The notes below the pieces were generated by a model that saw only the letters and a list, made by a program, of their open reading frames with translations, was not told the origin of the DNA and made no database searches. Positions 9,466 to 17,100 of a stretch of 27,877 nucleotides of DNA are shown piece by piece. Made by a program: the position numbers and the translations under genes. The first letter of the stretch is position 1. Each line of letters opens with the position of its first letter. Origin of the DNA: Gammaproteobacteria bacterium UBA6968 (lineage in GTDB: Bacteria > Pseudomonadota > Gammaproteobacteria > Pseudomonadales > Azotimanducaceae); NCBI GenBank assembly GCA_002450255.1, contig DJYW01000185.1:1-27877 (forward strand). The letters are read 5' to 3'.

Positions 9466-11268
9466 CTAACAACTGCCTGAGCCGGCGCATAGCACGTTGA
9501 CGTAGAGGGTCAGGCTCTGGCCAGGGAATAGATATTTGTCGATGTTCAGATTGTTCCAAGCCGCAATTTCCGTTGCGCCGACCGCAAATTTGCCTGCGAT
9601 TCTCGACAGGGAGTCGCCGCGTCTAACGGTGTAATGGATTGTCCGTGTCACTTCAGGGCGTAGCTCTCGTGGCTGCGTGGCGGCGGGGAGCACCGCATTC
9701 GTCGCGACTCTTATCGCTACTTCAGCCTGTGCGGTTTCCTCCGCAAGACGTAAAGTCTGCCCGGGCCGAATTAAGTCACGCGGCCCTATGCCGTTCATGC
9801 GCATTAAGTCGTTAAGGCGCGTCCCAGTGCGACGCGCGATCAACCAGAGTGAGTCTCCCTTTCGTACGCGATAGATCGGTCCAGCATGGCGTTTTCGGTA
9901 CGCTGCGGACAGTGTTTTAGGGTTGTGAGTGGGTACGAGAATTTTTTGCCCGACGCGAATACGGCTGCTACGTAAGCCGTTAAACCGCTTCAACGTCTTC
10001 AAACTGGTGCCGTACATTTGAGCGATCTGACTTAACGTATCGCCGCTGTGGATTACCACTTCTTGCCAGTTTAACCTTGCGCGCTCTGGGACTTCAGCCA
10101 GCTTAGCCTGTAGGGCTGCAACTGACATTTTTCCATTTGCTTTTTGCATCTTTGGCAATGGCGAAGCAATTGGCTGCTCTTTGCCAAGAGGCGCTGGCGA
10201 TTCGGTGGCTATGGGTATGATCAGATGATGCGGGCCGGTAGGGGAAGTTGCCCAACGGCTCAAGCCGGGATTGTTGTTGTAGATAAGCGGCAACGGCATT
10301 GCCAGCGTTTTGCTGAGAACATTTAGATCAAATTGAGAGCCGAGTGGCAAGACTGCGAACTGCGGTTCATTGCGAATCTCAGGCAGAGTAGTCGCGTATG
10401 CTTGCGGATTTTTCACCCAAGCTGAAAGGGCCAACAGTCGTGGCACATATGCGCGAGTTTCTCGAGGCAGTGATAAGTCGAAAAAGTCGGCTACGGGGCT
10501 ATTTCTTAAAGCTCTAGCTACTCTTCCTTCGCCTGCGTTGTAAGCAGCCAGCGCTAATTCCCAATGGCCAAATTTCTTGTGTAGGTAGGTTAGAAAGTCC
10601 AGCGCAGCGTCGGTCGCCGCGACAACATCGCGCCGGCCGTCATACCAAGCGTTGATGTTAACGCCGTATTGAATAGCCGTAGGGCGCAAAAATTGCCATA
10701 CACCGCTGGCGCCACCCGGAGAAAAAGCATACGGATCCAGGGCGCTTTCAACGATAGGAAGCAGTGCAATCTCGGCTGGCATACCGCGTTCTAAGGTTTT
10801 TTTCAGGATATAGGGCAAGTAGCGCTGCAAACGTGCTTGCAGGCGAGGAAAATACTCTGGATTACGGTTTAACCAGGCGAGTTCCTGCTTCACGCGCCGC
10901 TGGTCGGTCCGGTGAGCCAACTGCATGTGCTCACGCATGACGCGCCACAAATCCTCGTTATTCGCGCTGTGGTTTTCTGCGTTAAAGGTTGTTGCATCCG
11001 CTGCGAAGCCTGCATCGGAAACGGCTAAAGTAGTCTCAATACCACTACGTGTATCTGGGTCTCTTTCTGGGTTCGTCTCTGTGCTCAGTTGTCCGGTTGG
11101 GTCTGGTTGCTCAACATAATCCTCTGCTGATGATGTTAAAACGAGAGCGTCGGATGCGTCATTCCGTGCTTTGGCGACGGAGCTACAGCCGTTGCCAATT
11201 ATCAGAAGGAAACCGAGGCAGACTGCTCGGTAAAGGCAGGCGCGGCGAGAAAACAACGCAACAATCAT
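9466..11268 (-). CDS. mltD: Membrane-bound lytic murein transglycosylase D with three LysM repeats
   Basis: MltD cleaves the glycan strands of peptidoglycan from the periplasmic side. I place the start at the ATG at 11268, giving 600 residues beginning MIVALFSRRACLYRAV; this makes a normal-length signal peptide. An ATG 12 codons upstream (11304) has no ribosome site. The hydrophobic stretch ends at Cys28 (IIGNGCSS), a probable lipoprotein cysteine, although Gly at -3 is atypical. The SLT domain has the catalytic Glu174 in PIVESALDPYA and the conserved GASGVWQF and AAYNAGEGRV. Three LysM repeats lie at about 403-446, 465-508 and 544-590. It converges on ppiD with a gap of about 50 nt and diverges from the methyltransferase gene. 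Confidence 0.94.
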   Translation of the reverse strand: MIVALFSRRACLYRAVCLGFLLIIGNGCSSVAKARNDASDALVLTSSAEDYVEQPDPTGQLSTETNPERDPDTRSGIETTLAVSDAGFAADATTFNAENHSANNEDLWRVMREHMQLAHRTDQRRVKQELAWLNRNPEYFPRLQARLQRYLPYILKKTLERGMPAEIALLPIVESALDPYAFSPGGASGVWQFLRPTAIQYGVNINAWYDGRRDVVAATDAALDFLTYLHKKFGHWELALAAYNAGEGRVARALRNSPVADFFDLSLPRETRAYVPRLLALSAWVKNPQAYATTLPEIRNEPQFAVLPLGSQFDLNVLSKTLAMPLPLIYNNNPGLSRWATSPTGPHHLIIPIATESPAPLGKEQPIASPLPKMQKANGKMSVAALQAKLAEVPERARLNWQEVVIHSGDTLSQIAQMYGTSLKTLKRFNGLRSSRIRVGQKILVPTHNPKTLSAAYRKRHAGPIYRVRKGDSLWLIARRTGTRLNDLMRMNGIGPRDLIRPGQTLRLAEETAQAEVAIRVATNAVLPAATQPRELRPEVTRTIHYTVRRGDSLSRIAGKFAVGATEIAAWNNLNIDKYLFPGQSLTLYVNVLCAGSGSC

Positions 11269-11308
11269 AGGGTTAACTTCTGATGGATTGAAAGAGGCAT
11301 GCAAGCGT

Positions 11309-11331
11309 CGCTAGCGAATGCTAAGTTAGCG
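11309..11331. promoter_or_regulatory. Hairpin between divergent mltD and methyltransferase genes
   Basis: CGCTAGC and GTTAGCG (one G-T pair) flank a 9-nt loop, and the 5' arm sits within a perfect palindrome TCGCTAGCGA at 11308-11317. It lies in the divergent promoter region, so an operator site is possible. No known consensus is recognised. Confidence 0.2.
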
Positions 11332-11384
11332 CGAGATGAGTGTTAATTAATCCTTTATTCTACTGTTTTTTGGAGCGTGTTTGC

Positions 11385-12341
11385 ATGCCAACTCAATCTG
11401 GTCACGCTAATCGCCGGTTAACCTCCTCGAGGCTGTGGCAAAGCCCGCTCGGGCGTAATGTGCTAGCGACTGAAACATCTCTGTTAGAACCTTTGGTGCG
11501 ACGTCTGCACGGTGACGCGTTGCTTTGGGCGGGCCAGGCTGACGCTCCTTTGGACTTATTGACGCGTTCTATGGTCCGCCAAAGACTGTTTTTGGCTGAT
11601 CCGGAAATGGAACGCGGTCCGATACCGCGCGCTGCCGATATGCCGGCTTCCAATCCACTCTCGGCGATACCGCTGATCGGCAGGCTAAGCGAACTGCCTT
11701 TGCCTAGCGCCAGTATGAATGGGGTGGTGCTACACCATGCGCTAGAGCGATTAAGCGATCCTAGGGTTGGTTTACGCGAGGCCGTCAGAGTGTTGCGGCC
11801 CGGTGGCAAGCTAGTGCTTTGTGTTTTTAATCCGTGGAGTTTATTAGGGCTGCGGCGGTTCTATGCGGGACAACGGCGCGCAGCGTTAGGCGATTACCGG
11901 TTTGTTGGTGGTATGAAGATCACCGACTGGCTGGGCGTATTAGGCATGCAAGTCGAAACGCCGACTACTTACCATGTTTATACGAGTAGCTTTCTGTCGC
12001 TCGAGGGTTTTGAAGAAGAAGCATCGCTTATGCAATCCGATCGGGATCTATTAAAAGTCAGCGGCGACTCGGTGCATGTTGCCGCAGATAAACTGGACTG
12101 GCGCAGTAGGCTCATGCGAAGAGTACCTCTGGATCGTCTGGCGGGCAGCGTCTTGCGGAGCAGATTGAAGCCGTTAGCACTAGCTGCCGCACAACGTTTG
12201 CCGCTGGGAGGCGTGGTGATCATCACTGCGGTTAAAGAAGCACCGGGCGCATGGTTGCAAGGCCAGGCTGGTCGGGTGCAGAGGAAAAAGCTTAAGTTGG
12301 CGCCGCTCGCATATTTCGATGGTAATCCGCCCGGCGAATAA
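11385..12341 (+). CDS. YafS-like class I SAM-dependent methyltransferase
   Basis: The start at 11385 has TGGAG at 11371, a good ribosome site; the longer frame opening at 11340 would place it inside the coding region. The product is 318 residues. The C-terminal part of a class I methyltransferase fold is clear: VVLHHALERLSDP followed by LREAVRVLRPGGKLVL (post-motif region of methyltransferase type 11). The N-terminal SAM-binding loop is degenerate (HGDALLWAGQAD in place of a glycine-rich motif), as I recall for the YafS family. The substrate is unknown. Position between mltD and rnhA matches yafS in E. coli and its Pseudomonas counterpart, where gloB normally lies in between; gloB is not here. 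The C-terminus is strongly basic (VQRKKLKL), which may favour contact with nucleic acid or membrane, but this is a guess. Confidence 0.8.
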   Translation: MPTQSGHANRRLTSSRLWQSPLGRNVLATETSLLEPLVRRLHGDALLWAGQADAPLDLLTRSMVRQRLFLADPEMERGPIPRAADMPASNPLSAIPLIGRLSELPLPSASMNGVVLHHALERLSDPRVGLREAVRVLRPGGKLVLCVFNPWSLLGLRRFYAGQRRAALGDYRFVGGMKITDWLGVLGMQVETPTTYHVYTSSFLSLEGFEEEASLMQSDRDLLKVSGDSVHVAADKLDWRSRLMRRVPLDRLAGSVLRSRLKPLALAAAQRLPLGGVVIITAVKEAPGAWLQGQAGRVQRKKLKLAPLAYFDGNPPGE

Positions 12342-12504
12342 AGCGCGGGCGAGATCGATTGAAAGTAGGGCGGTCTTCGCCCGGATTGATATGAACGCTC
12401 TAGCAGCTGTCTAACATGCCTCTTGAGCGTTTTTGGGGCGTCCTTTTCTCAGTTTCTTGTTAAGTGCTGGGGCGGGGCATACTAAAGAAGAGGTTTTTTG
12501 TTTA

Positions 12505-12951
12505 ATGCAAACCGTTGAGATATTTACCGATGGTGCGTGTCGCGGCAATCCTGGTCCCGGCGGTTGGGCCGCTCTGCTGAGGATGTCTGGCAACGAAAAG
12601 TTGCTTTCCGGCGCCACCGAGATCACAACCAATAATCAAATGGAACTCCTCGCAGCGATCAGCGGTTTGGAAGCCCTCACGAGACCGGTGCATGTGGTGT
12701 TGACCACCGACTCACAATACGTGCGCCAAGGGATTACCCAATGGATTCACGGGTGGAAGCGCAACGGCTGGCAAACGTCGCAGAAGAAACCAGTCAAGAA
12801 CAAAGAGTTGTGGCAGCGTCTGGACGCGGCCTTAGCTAACCACGAAATCGAGTGGCATTGGGTGAAAGGACACAGCGGGCACGTTGAAAATGAACTGGTT
12901 GATCAGGCTGCTAACGCCGCGATCGACGCAATGCAGACAAAGGCACAATAG
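12505..12951 (+). CDS. rnhA: Ribonuclease HI
   Basis: RNase HI cuts the RNA strand of RNA-DNA hybrids, removing primers and R-loops. The 148-residue product carries the full active site: Asp9 ([11 protein letters not shown]), Glu47 (NNQMELLAA), Asp69 (TTDSQYV) and Asp133 (ELVDQAAN), with His123 in VKGHSGH and the basic protrusion GWKRNGWQ. I chose the ATG at 12505 because [10 protein letters not shown] matches the E. coli start MLKQVEIFTDG; the upstream extension in the same frame is not conserved. The nearest purine run (AGAGG, 12488-12492) lies 12 nt away, a long spacing. It runs in the same direction as dnaQ here, whereas in E. coli the two are divergent. Confidence 0.97.
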   Translation: MQTVEIFTDGACRGNPGPGGWAALLRMSGNEKLLSGATEITTNNQMELLAAISGLEALTRPVHVVLTTDSQYVRQGITQWIHGWKRNGWQTSQKKPVKNKELWQRLDAALANHEIEWHWVKGHSGHVENELVDQAANAAIDAMQTKAQ

Positions 12952-12954
12952 CTT

Positions 12955-13701
12955 ATGCGGCAGATATTTTTAGATACGGAGACCACGGGATTAGAACCCG
13001 ATATGGGTCACAAGATTATCGAGATCGGTGCCGTCGAGTGTGTCGATAGGAAGTTGACAGGGCGGCATTTTCATAAATATATCAATCCACAACGCGCTAT
13101 AGATGATGGTGCGAAAGAAGTGCACGGCATTACTGAGGCTTTTCTTGCCGATAAGCCTGTGTTTGCCGAAGTCTGGAACGAATTCAGAGAATTCGTCGAA
13201 GGTGCGGAAGTCATCATTCATAACGCGCCGTTTGACGTTTCTTTTATCGAATACGAAGTTGCCGATTTGGCGCGCGACCGAAACGATACAAGTCTGCGCA
13301 AATTGCGCTTGGGGCAAGTTTGCCAAATCACTGATTCGTTAGCGCTTGCCCGTGATAAGCATCCTGGACAAAGAGCCAGCTTAGATGCGTTGTGCCGACG
13401 CTACGAGGTCGATAATTCGCAACGTCAACTGCATGGCGCGCTATTAGATGCAGAGATCCTCGCCGATGTTTACTTGGCTATGACCGGCGGTCAGACGGCA
13501 CTTTTTGGTGGCGGCGAGCGTGCCGCTACAGCATCTCACGAGTCAGAAAACGCGCAGCGATTGGATGCAGCAATGACCCAAGAATTGCGAGTCGTGGGAG
13601 TCAGTGATTCGGAGGCTGCTGCGCATGCAGCGTTCTTGGATCTGGTCGCTAAGAAATCTGGTGCGGAGCCTATATGGCGGCAAGTCCTGCCAGATGCTTA
13701 G
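12955..13701 (+). CDS. dnaQ: DNA polymerase III epsilon subunit, 3'-5' proofreading exonuclease
   Basis: Epsilon is the proofreading subunit of the replicative polymerase core. The 248-residue product has the DEDDh motifs: Asp7 and Glu9 in FLDTETTGL (ExoI), Asp94 in IIHNAPFDVSF (ExoII), and His160 and Asp165 in LHGALLDAEI (ExoIII). The last 60 residues form the linker and the alpha-binding tail, less conserved as usual. It starts 3 nt after the rnhA stop, with a likely ribosome site (AAAGG) inside the rnhA end, so translation is probably coupled. It converges with nhaB across about 240 nt in which I see no gene and no clean terminator. Confidence 0.97.
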   Translation: MRQIFLDTETTGLEPDMGHKIIEIGAVECVDRKLTGRHFHKYINPQRAIDDGAKEVHGITEAFLADKPVFAEVWNEFREFVEGAEVIIHNAPFDVSFIEYEVADLARDRNDTSLRKLRLGQVCQITDSLALARDKHPGQRASLDALCRRYEVDNSQRQLHGALLDAEILADVYLAMTGGQTALFGGGERAATASHESENAQRLDAAMTQELRVVGVSDSEAAAHAAFLDLVAKKSGAEPIWRQVLPDA

Positions 13702-13939
13702 CCGGGAAAGACGGCGGATTGTTGCAATTTGGGGCGACAAATTAGGAGAAACGCCGAGGAACAGACCACACCGAAAAGCGCGCTGACCATAAATAGAGCA
13801 GGGGTTTCGCTCATACTCCAACGAGCTATTAGCAATGCCCCGGCATCCGCATAAACCCTGAATCGTTTGTCGACTAAACGCGACCGTTTGTTATCGCGGC
13901 CGCCCTTGTCTGCAGCATATTTTATCTCTGGTTTGGCAG

Positions 13940-15439
13940 CTAAAGCAGGTATTGCACACCAATCCAGCCGGTGATGCCCATAACGATAGTGTATGGCAGC
14001 GCCATGTAGACCATTTTCATGTAGCTGAGCCTAACCAGTGGTGCGATGGCTGAGGTGAGCAGAAACAGAAACGCCGCTTGTCCGTTCGGCGTCGCGACAC
14101 TGGGGATATTAGTCCCTGTGTTGATCGCAACCGCTAACAAGTCGAATTGCTCGCGAGTGATGACGTTGGCGTCAAAAGCCGCGCGAACCTCATTGATATA
14201 CACCGTAGCCACAAAGACGTTGTCGCTGATGGCAGAAAGCACGCCGTTGGCAATATAAAACATGCCCGGCTGGATGTCCTGTGGGAGCGTTAACACGTAG
14301 GCGATAATCGGCGAAAACAAGTGTTGGTCGTGAATCACACCGACGATGCCAAAGAAAACCACCAGCAGTGCAGTAAACGGCAGAGCTTCTTCAAAAGCAT
14401 GGCCAAGTTGATGCTCGTCAATCACGCCGTTAAAAGCGGTTTGAATAACGATGATGCCGAGACCGATCAGGCCGACTTCGGCAACGTGTAAAGCCAGGGC
14501 AATCACTAGCAGCAGGGCTGCAACGGCTTGCACAACCAGGCGTGCCGAATCCCGTGAGGTGCGCTTTGCTGATTCTTCACGGTCGAAGTCCTCAAGAATG
14601 CCGCGCACTCGCTCGGGTAAGGATATGCCGTAATCAAAAATCTTAAACTTTTCCAGCAGCACGTTGACGATGAGTCCAACGCACAGTACGGGAATCGTGA
14701 CCGGTGCCATACGTAGGAAAAACTCGACGAAGTCCCATCCAGTGCGGCTGGCGATCAGAAGGTTCTGCGGTTCGCCGACAGTGGTGCAGACTCCGCCCAG
14801 TGCCGTACCGACTGCAGCGTGCATAAGTAAGTTTCGAAGAAACCCTCGGAACTGTTGTAACTCTGGACGGTCCTGCTCAGGCACATCGGAGTCTTCGACG
14901 CCTGAGCCGTCGTCCTCGTAGCCCTGTGACGCAACACGGTGATACACAGAATAAAAACCAGTGGCCACGGCGATTACAACGGCAGTTACGGTTAGCGCGT
15001 CAAGAAACGCTGATAGAACCGCAGAGATCGCGGTGAACATCAGCGAAAGTAAAATCTTCGAGCGAACGCGCAGCAGAATTTTGGTAAAGACGTAGAGCAG
15101 CAGCTCTTTCATGAAGTAAATGCCTGCCACCATAAAGACCAGCAACAGGATGACTGAGAACGCTGCTTCCACCTCGTGTTTTACCGTGGCAGGTGAGGTA
15201 AGACCGAGAAATAACGCTTCCAGTGCAAGCAGGCCGCCTGGCTGAAGCGGGTAACAGCGCAGTGCGAGCGCCAGAGTGAAAATGAATTCCAGCACCAATA
15301 TCCAGCCGGCAACGGCTGATCCTAAGGTAAGCAGAATCACCGGATTTAAGAGCAAGAAAGCAACAATGGTTTGTTTATACCAAGTTGGCGCAGCGCCCAA
15401 AAAGTTTTGTGTATATGCACTCATTGAAAAACCGGTCAT
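13940..15439 (-). CDS. nhaB: Sodium/proton antiporter NhaB
   Basis: NhaB exports sodium in exchange for protons across the inner membrane and supports growth in salt. The 499-residue product aligns by eye with E. coli NhaB throughout the N-terminus: [54 protein letters not shown] and [14 protein letters not shown]. About a dozen hydrophobic segments are visible, with an acidic loop around residue 180 ([16 protein letters not shown]). The ATG at 15439 has a good ribosome site (AGGAAA, 5-6 nt upstream). It stands alone, with a leader-sized gap upstream. A sodium antiporter fits a marine or saline habitat but does not prove one. Confidence 0.95.
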   Translation of the reverse strand: MTGFSMSAYTQNFLGAAPTWYKQTIVAFLLLNPVILLTLGSAVAGWILVLEFIFTLALALRCYPLQPGGLLALEALFLGLTSPATVKHEVEAAFSVILLLVFMVAGIYFMKELLLYVFTKILLRVRSKILLSLMFTAISAVLSAFLDALTVTAVVIAVATGFYSVYHRVASQGYEDDGSGVEDSDVPEQDRPELQQFRGFLRNLLMHAAVGTALGGVCTTVGEPQNLLIASRTGWDFVEFFLRMAPVTIPVLCVGLIVNVLLEKFKIFDYGISLPERVRGILEDFDREESAKRTSRDSARLVVQAVAALLLVIALALHVAEVGLIGLGIIVIQTAFNGVIDEHQLGHAFEEALPFTALLVVFFGIVGVIHDQHLFSPIIAYVLTLPQDIQPGMFYIANGVLSAISDNVFVATVYINEVRAAFDANVITREQFDLLAVAINTGTNIPSVATPNGQAAFLFLLTSAIAPLVRLSYMKMVYMALPYTIVMGITGWIGVQYLL

Positions 15440-15771
15440 ATAATTTTCCTAAAGAAACCCATGAGCCGCTCTGCTTTAAAGCGTCCTCAGCGATGTTATG
15501 AAATAACTTTGGTGGAGGAAACGCGATTTGCGGCAGGGCCGAATTCGCTATTAACCCGGCGAATAATGCCATGTTCATATGACACCCACTACCGTAACAG
15601 AAGAGTGCATGATGATGGTTCGACGAGCAATAGCCCTGTTAATCTTTGGTATACCAAATTGAGGTGCCCAGCGTCGAACCGGTTACGCTAAAGCGTTCCG
15701 CGTGCGTTATGCTATGGTTTTTTGCGCCGTGTTGAAAGAACAGGGTTTACCGAGAAGGGTGGATAAAGAAT
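15440..15771. other. Divergent nhaB-nudC intergenic region
   Basis: This 332-nt region must hold promoters for nhaB (-) and nudC (+). Short open frames in it lack ribosome sites and motifs. It contains a 10-bp palindrome GCTTTAAAGC at 15473-15482 within the first 45 nt of the nhaB leader and a small ACGC/GCGT hairpin near 15685. I cannot match the leader to any known sodium or other riboswitch class from memory, and I see no convincing promoter pair. Confidence 0.3.
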
Positions 15772-16614
15772 ATGTGGCCAACAGCTCCAGACGGATTCGA
15801 ACCAGCGATGCATGCACCGCAAGACGCCGACGATGGCGAGGCGTGGTATTTCGCTTTTGAAAAGCAACAACTCATCTGTAAGTCTGTCGCCGGGATGCCG
15901 GAGCCACCCACAGCAGATGACTTTCGCTGGATGGACTACGAAGTAGTCAGCAAGCACTTTCTCGGGCGTTACCAGAACCGACCTTGTTATGCGCTGGATG
16001 TGCGCGGTAAGGCCTCGGAAGGTTTCAGCGCGGTAGGCCTTAGATCGCTTTTGGGACGCACTTCGCCGGCACTGTTTTATCTTGCTGGCCGCGCACTTCA
16101 AGTCGTCGACTGGCATTCGACCCATCAATACTGCGGCCGTTGCGGCACGCGAATGGAGTTGCATGCTGCCGATCGCGCCATGAAGTGTCCGAGCTGTGGA
16201 CTGACCAATTACCCGCGCATATCGCCGAGCATCATTGTCCTGGTGACCCGGGGTGACGAGATGTTACTAGCACGTAACGCCGCCTGGCCGTCCGGTATGT
16301 ACAGCACATTAGCGGGCTTCGTTGAGCCAGGGGAGTCGATTGAACAAACGGTACACCGGGAAGTGATGGAAGAGGTCGGACTAGCCGTTGACAACCTGCA
16401 ATATTTTGGGTCGCAAAGCTGGCCTTTCCCGAATTCACTTATGCTCGGATTTCATGCGACATATGCCGGTGGTGATATTGTGTGTCAGCCTGAGGAAATA
16501 GCTGATGCGCAGTGGTTTACTGCTGCAACATTGCCACAGACGCCGCCGAGGACTGCGATTTCGGGTTGGCTGATTCAGGAATTTATTGATCAGCTTGAGA
16601 ATAACAGCCGATAA
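15772..16614 (+). CDS. nudC: NADH pyrophosphatase / NAD-cap hydrolase NudC
   Basis: NudC splits NADH into NMNH and AMP and removes NAD caps from RNA. The 280-residue product has the zinc ribbon Cys121-x2-Cys124 and Cys139-x2-Cys142, the complete Nudix box at 182-203 (GFVEPGE, then REVMEEVG), and the NADH pyrophosphatase signature SQSWPFPNSLMLGF at 214-227. Length is somewhat above E. coli NudC (257), the extra residues being N-terminal. The ATG at 15772 has GAGAAGG about 12 nt upstream, slightly distant. It converges with the small SCP2-like gene across 40 nt. Confidence 0.95.
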   Translation: MWPTAPDGFEPAMHAPQDADDGEAWYFAFEKQQLICKSVAGMPEPPTADDFRWMDYEVVSKHFLGRYQNRPCYALDVRGKASEGFSAVGLRSLLGRTSPALFYLAGRALQVVDWHSTHQYCGRCGTRMELHAADRAMKCPSCGLTNYPRISPSIIVLVTRGDEMLLARNAAWPSGMYSTLAGFVEPGESIEQTVHREVMEEVGLAVDNLQYFGSQSWPFPNSLMLGFHATYAGGDIVCQPEEIADAQWFTAATLPQTPPRTAISGWLIQEFIDQLENNSR

Positions 16615-16630
16615 CTCGTTAACAGGGTGG

Positions 16631-16647
16631 CCGCAGCTTTGCAGCGG
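16631..16647. terminator. Possible bidirectional stem-loop between nudC and the SCP2-like gene
   Basis: CCGCAGC, loop TTT, GCAGCGG form a 7-pair stem with one A-A mismatch in the 40-nt gap between two converging genes. No T tract follows on either strand, so intrinsic termination is doubtful; a Rho-independent role would be weak. Confidence 0.25.
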
Positions 16648-16654
16648 GATTGGC

Positions 16655-17005
16655 CTAAGGTTTGCCCGCAAACGCTGCAAACGCGTGGAACACCCAAATC
16701 AAGTAGCCGTTAGAGCGAATTTCTCCGTTCACGAAAGAGGCCATGGGATCACCTTGCCCGGATAGTAGGCGGCGCGCAGTGGCTTCGCAGTCAAAATAAA
16801 TGACCAGTTCGGCTGGTTCTTCGTCGCCGCTTGCTTGACCGGAAGTCGAAGCAAACTCCAAGCATTCGTCGCAGACGCTGAATTCTATCTTGCCGTCTCG
16901 CCAATCTAACGCGATCTTGGCGTCCAACCCCGTTTGATGATTTGGGTTGAAACGCCCTCTCAAAAACTCGCGCATGGCAAGGTGATTGTCCGCTGGCATA
17001 TTCAT
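16655..17005 (-). CDS. Small SCP2-like (sterol-carrier-fold) protein
   Basis: The 116-residue product is acidic and soluble with no signal peptide or membrane span. Its second half (FDCEATARRLLSGQGDPMAS then FVNGEIRSNGY) resembles the end of SCP2 sterol-carrier domains, where an L-L-x-G-x-x-DP-x-x-x-F-x-x-G-x-I pattern is common. Such proteins bind hydrophobic ligands; the ligand here is unknown. A Cys45-x2-Cys48 pair (VCDECLEF) sits in the first half. The start (MNMPADNH) has no clear ribosome site; a second ATG two codons later is equally possible. It diverges from sohB, and from memory a comparable small gene sits near sohB in Pseudomonas. The gene is likely real; the family call is moderate. 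Confidence 0.6.
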   Translation of the reverse strand: MNMPADNHLAMREFLRGRFNPNHQTGLDAKIALDWRDGKIEFSVCDECLEFASTSGQASGDEEPAELVIYFDCEATARRLLSGQGDPMASFVNGEIRSNGYLIWVFHAFAAFAGKP

Positions 17006-17100
17006 GGCAGGGATTGTATGCGTTTACGATCAAAATAGAAGTGGGGTGGACGGTTACATTGGTCAATGGCTACAGTACGCCACCCAAATGGAAAACCAAT

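Noticed and set aside
11269..11304. Longer mltD beginning at the ATG at 11304
   Set aside because: No ribosome site, and it would place 12 polar residues before the basic start of the signal peptide.
13543..13821. Minus-strand 92-codon frame across the end of dnaQ and the dnaQ-nhaB gap
   Set aside because: Most of it overlaps dnaQ antisense, no ribosome site or motif, and no hydrophobic or domain pattern.
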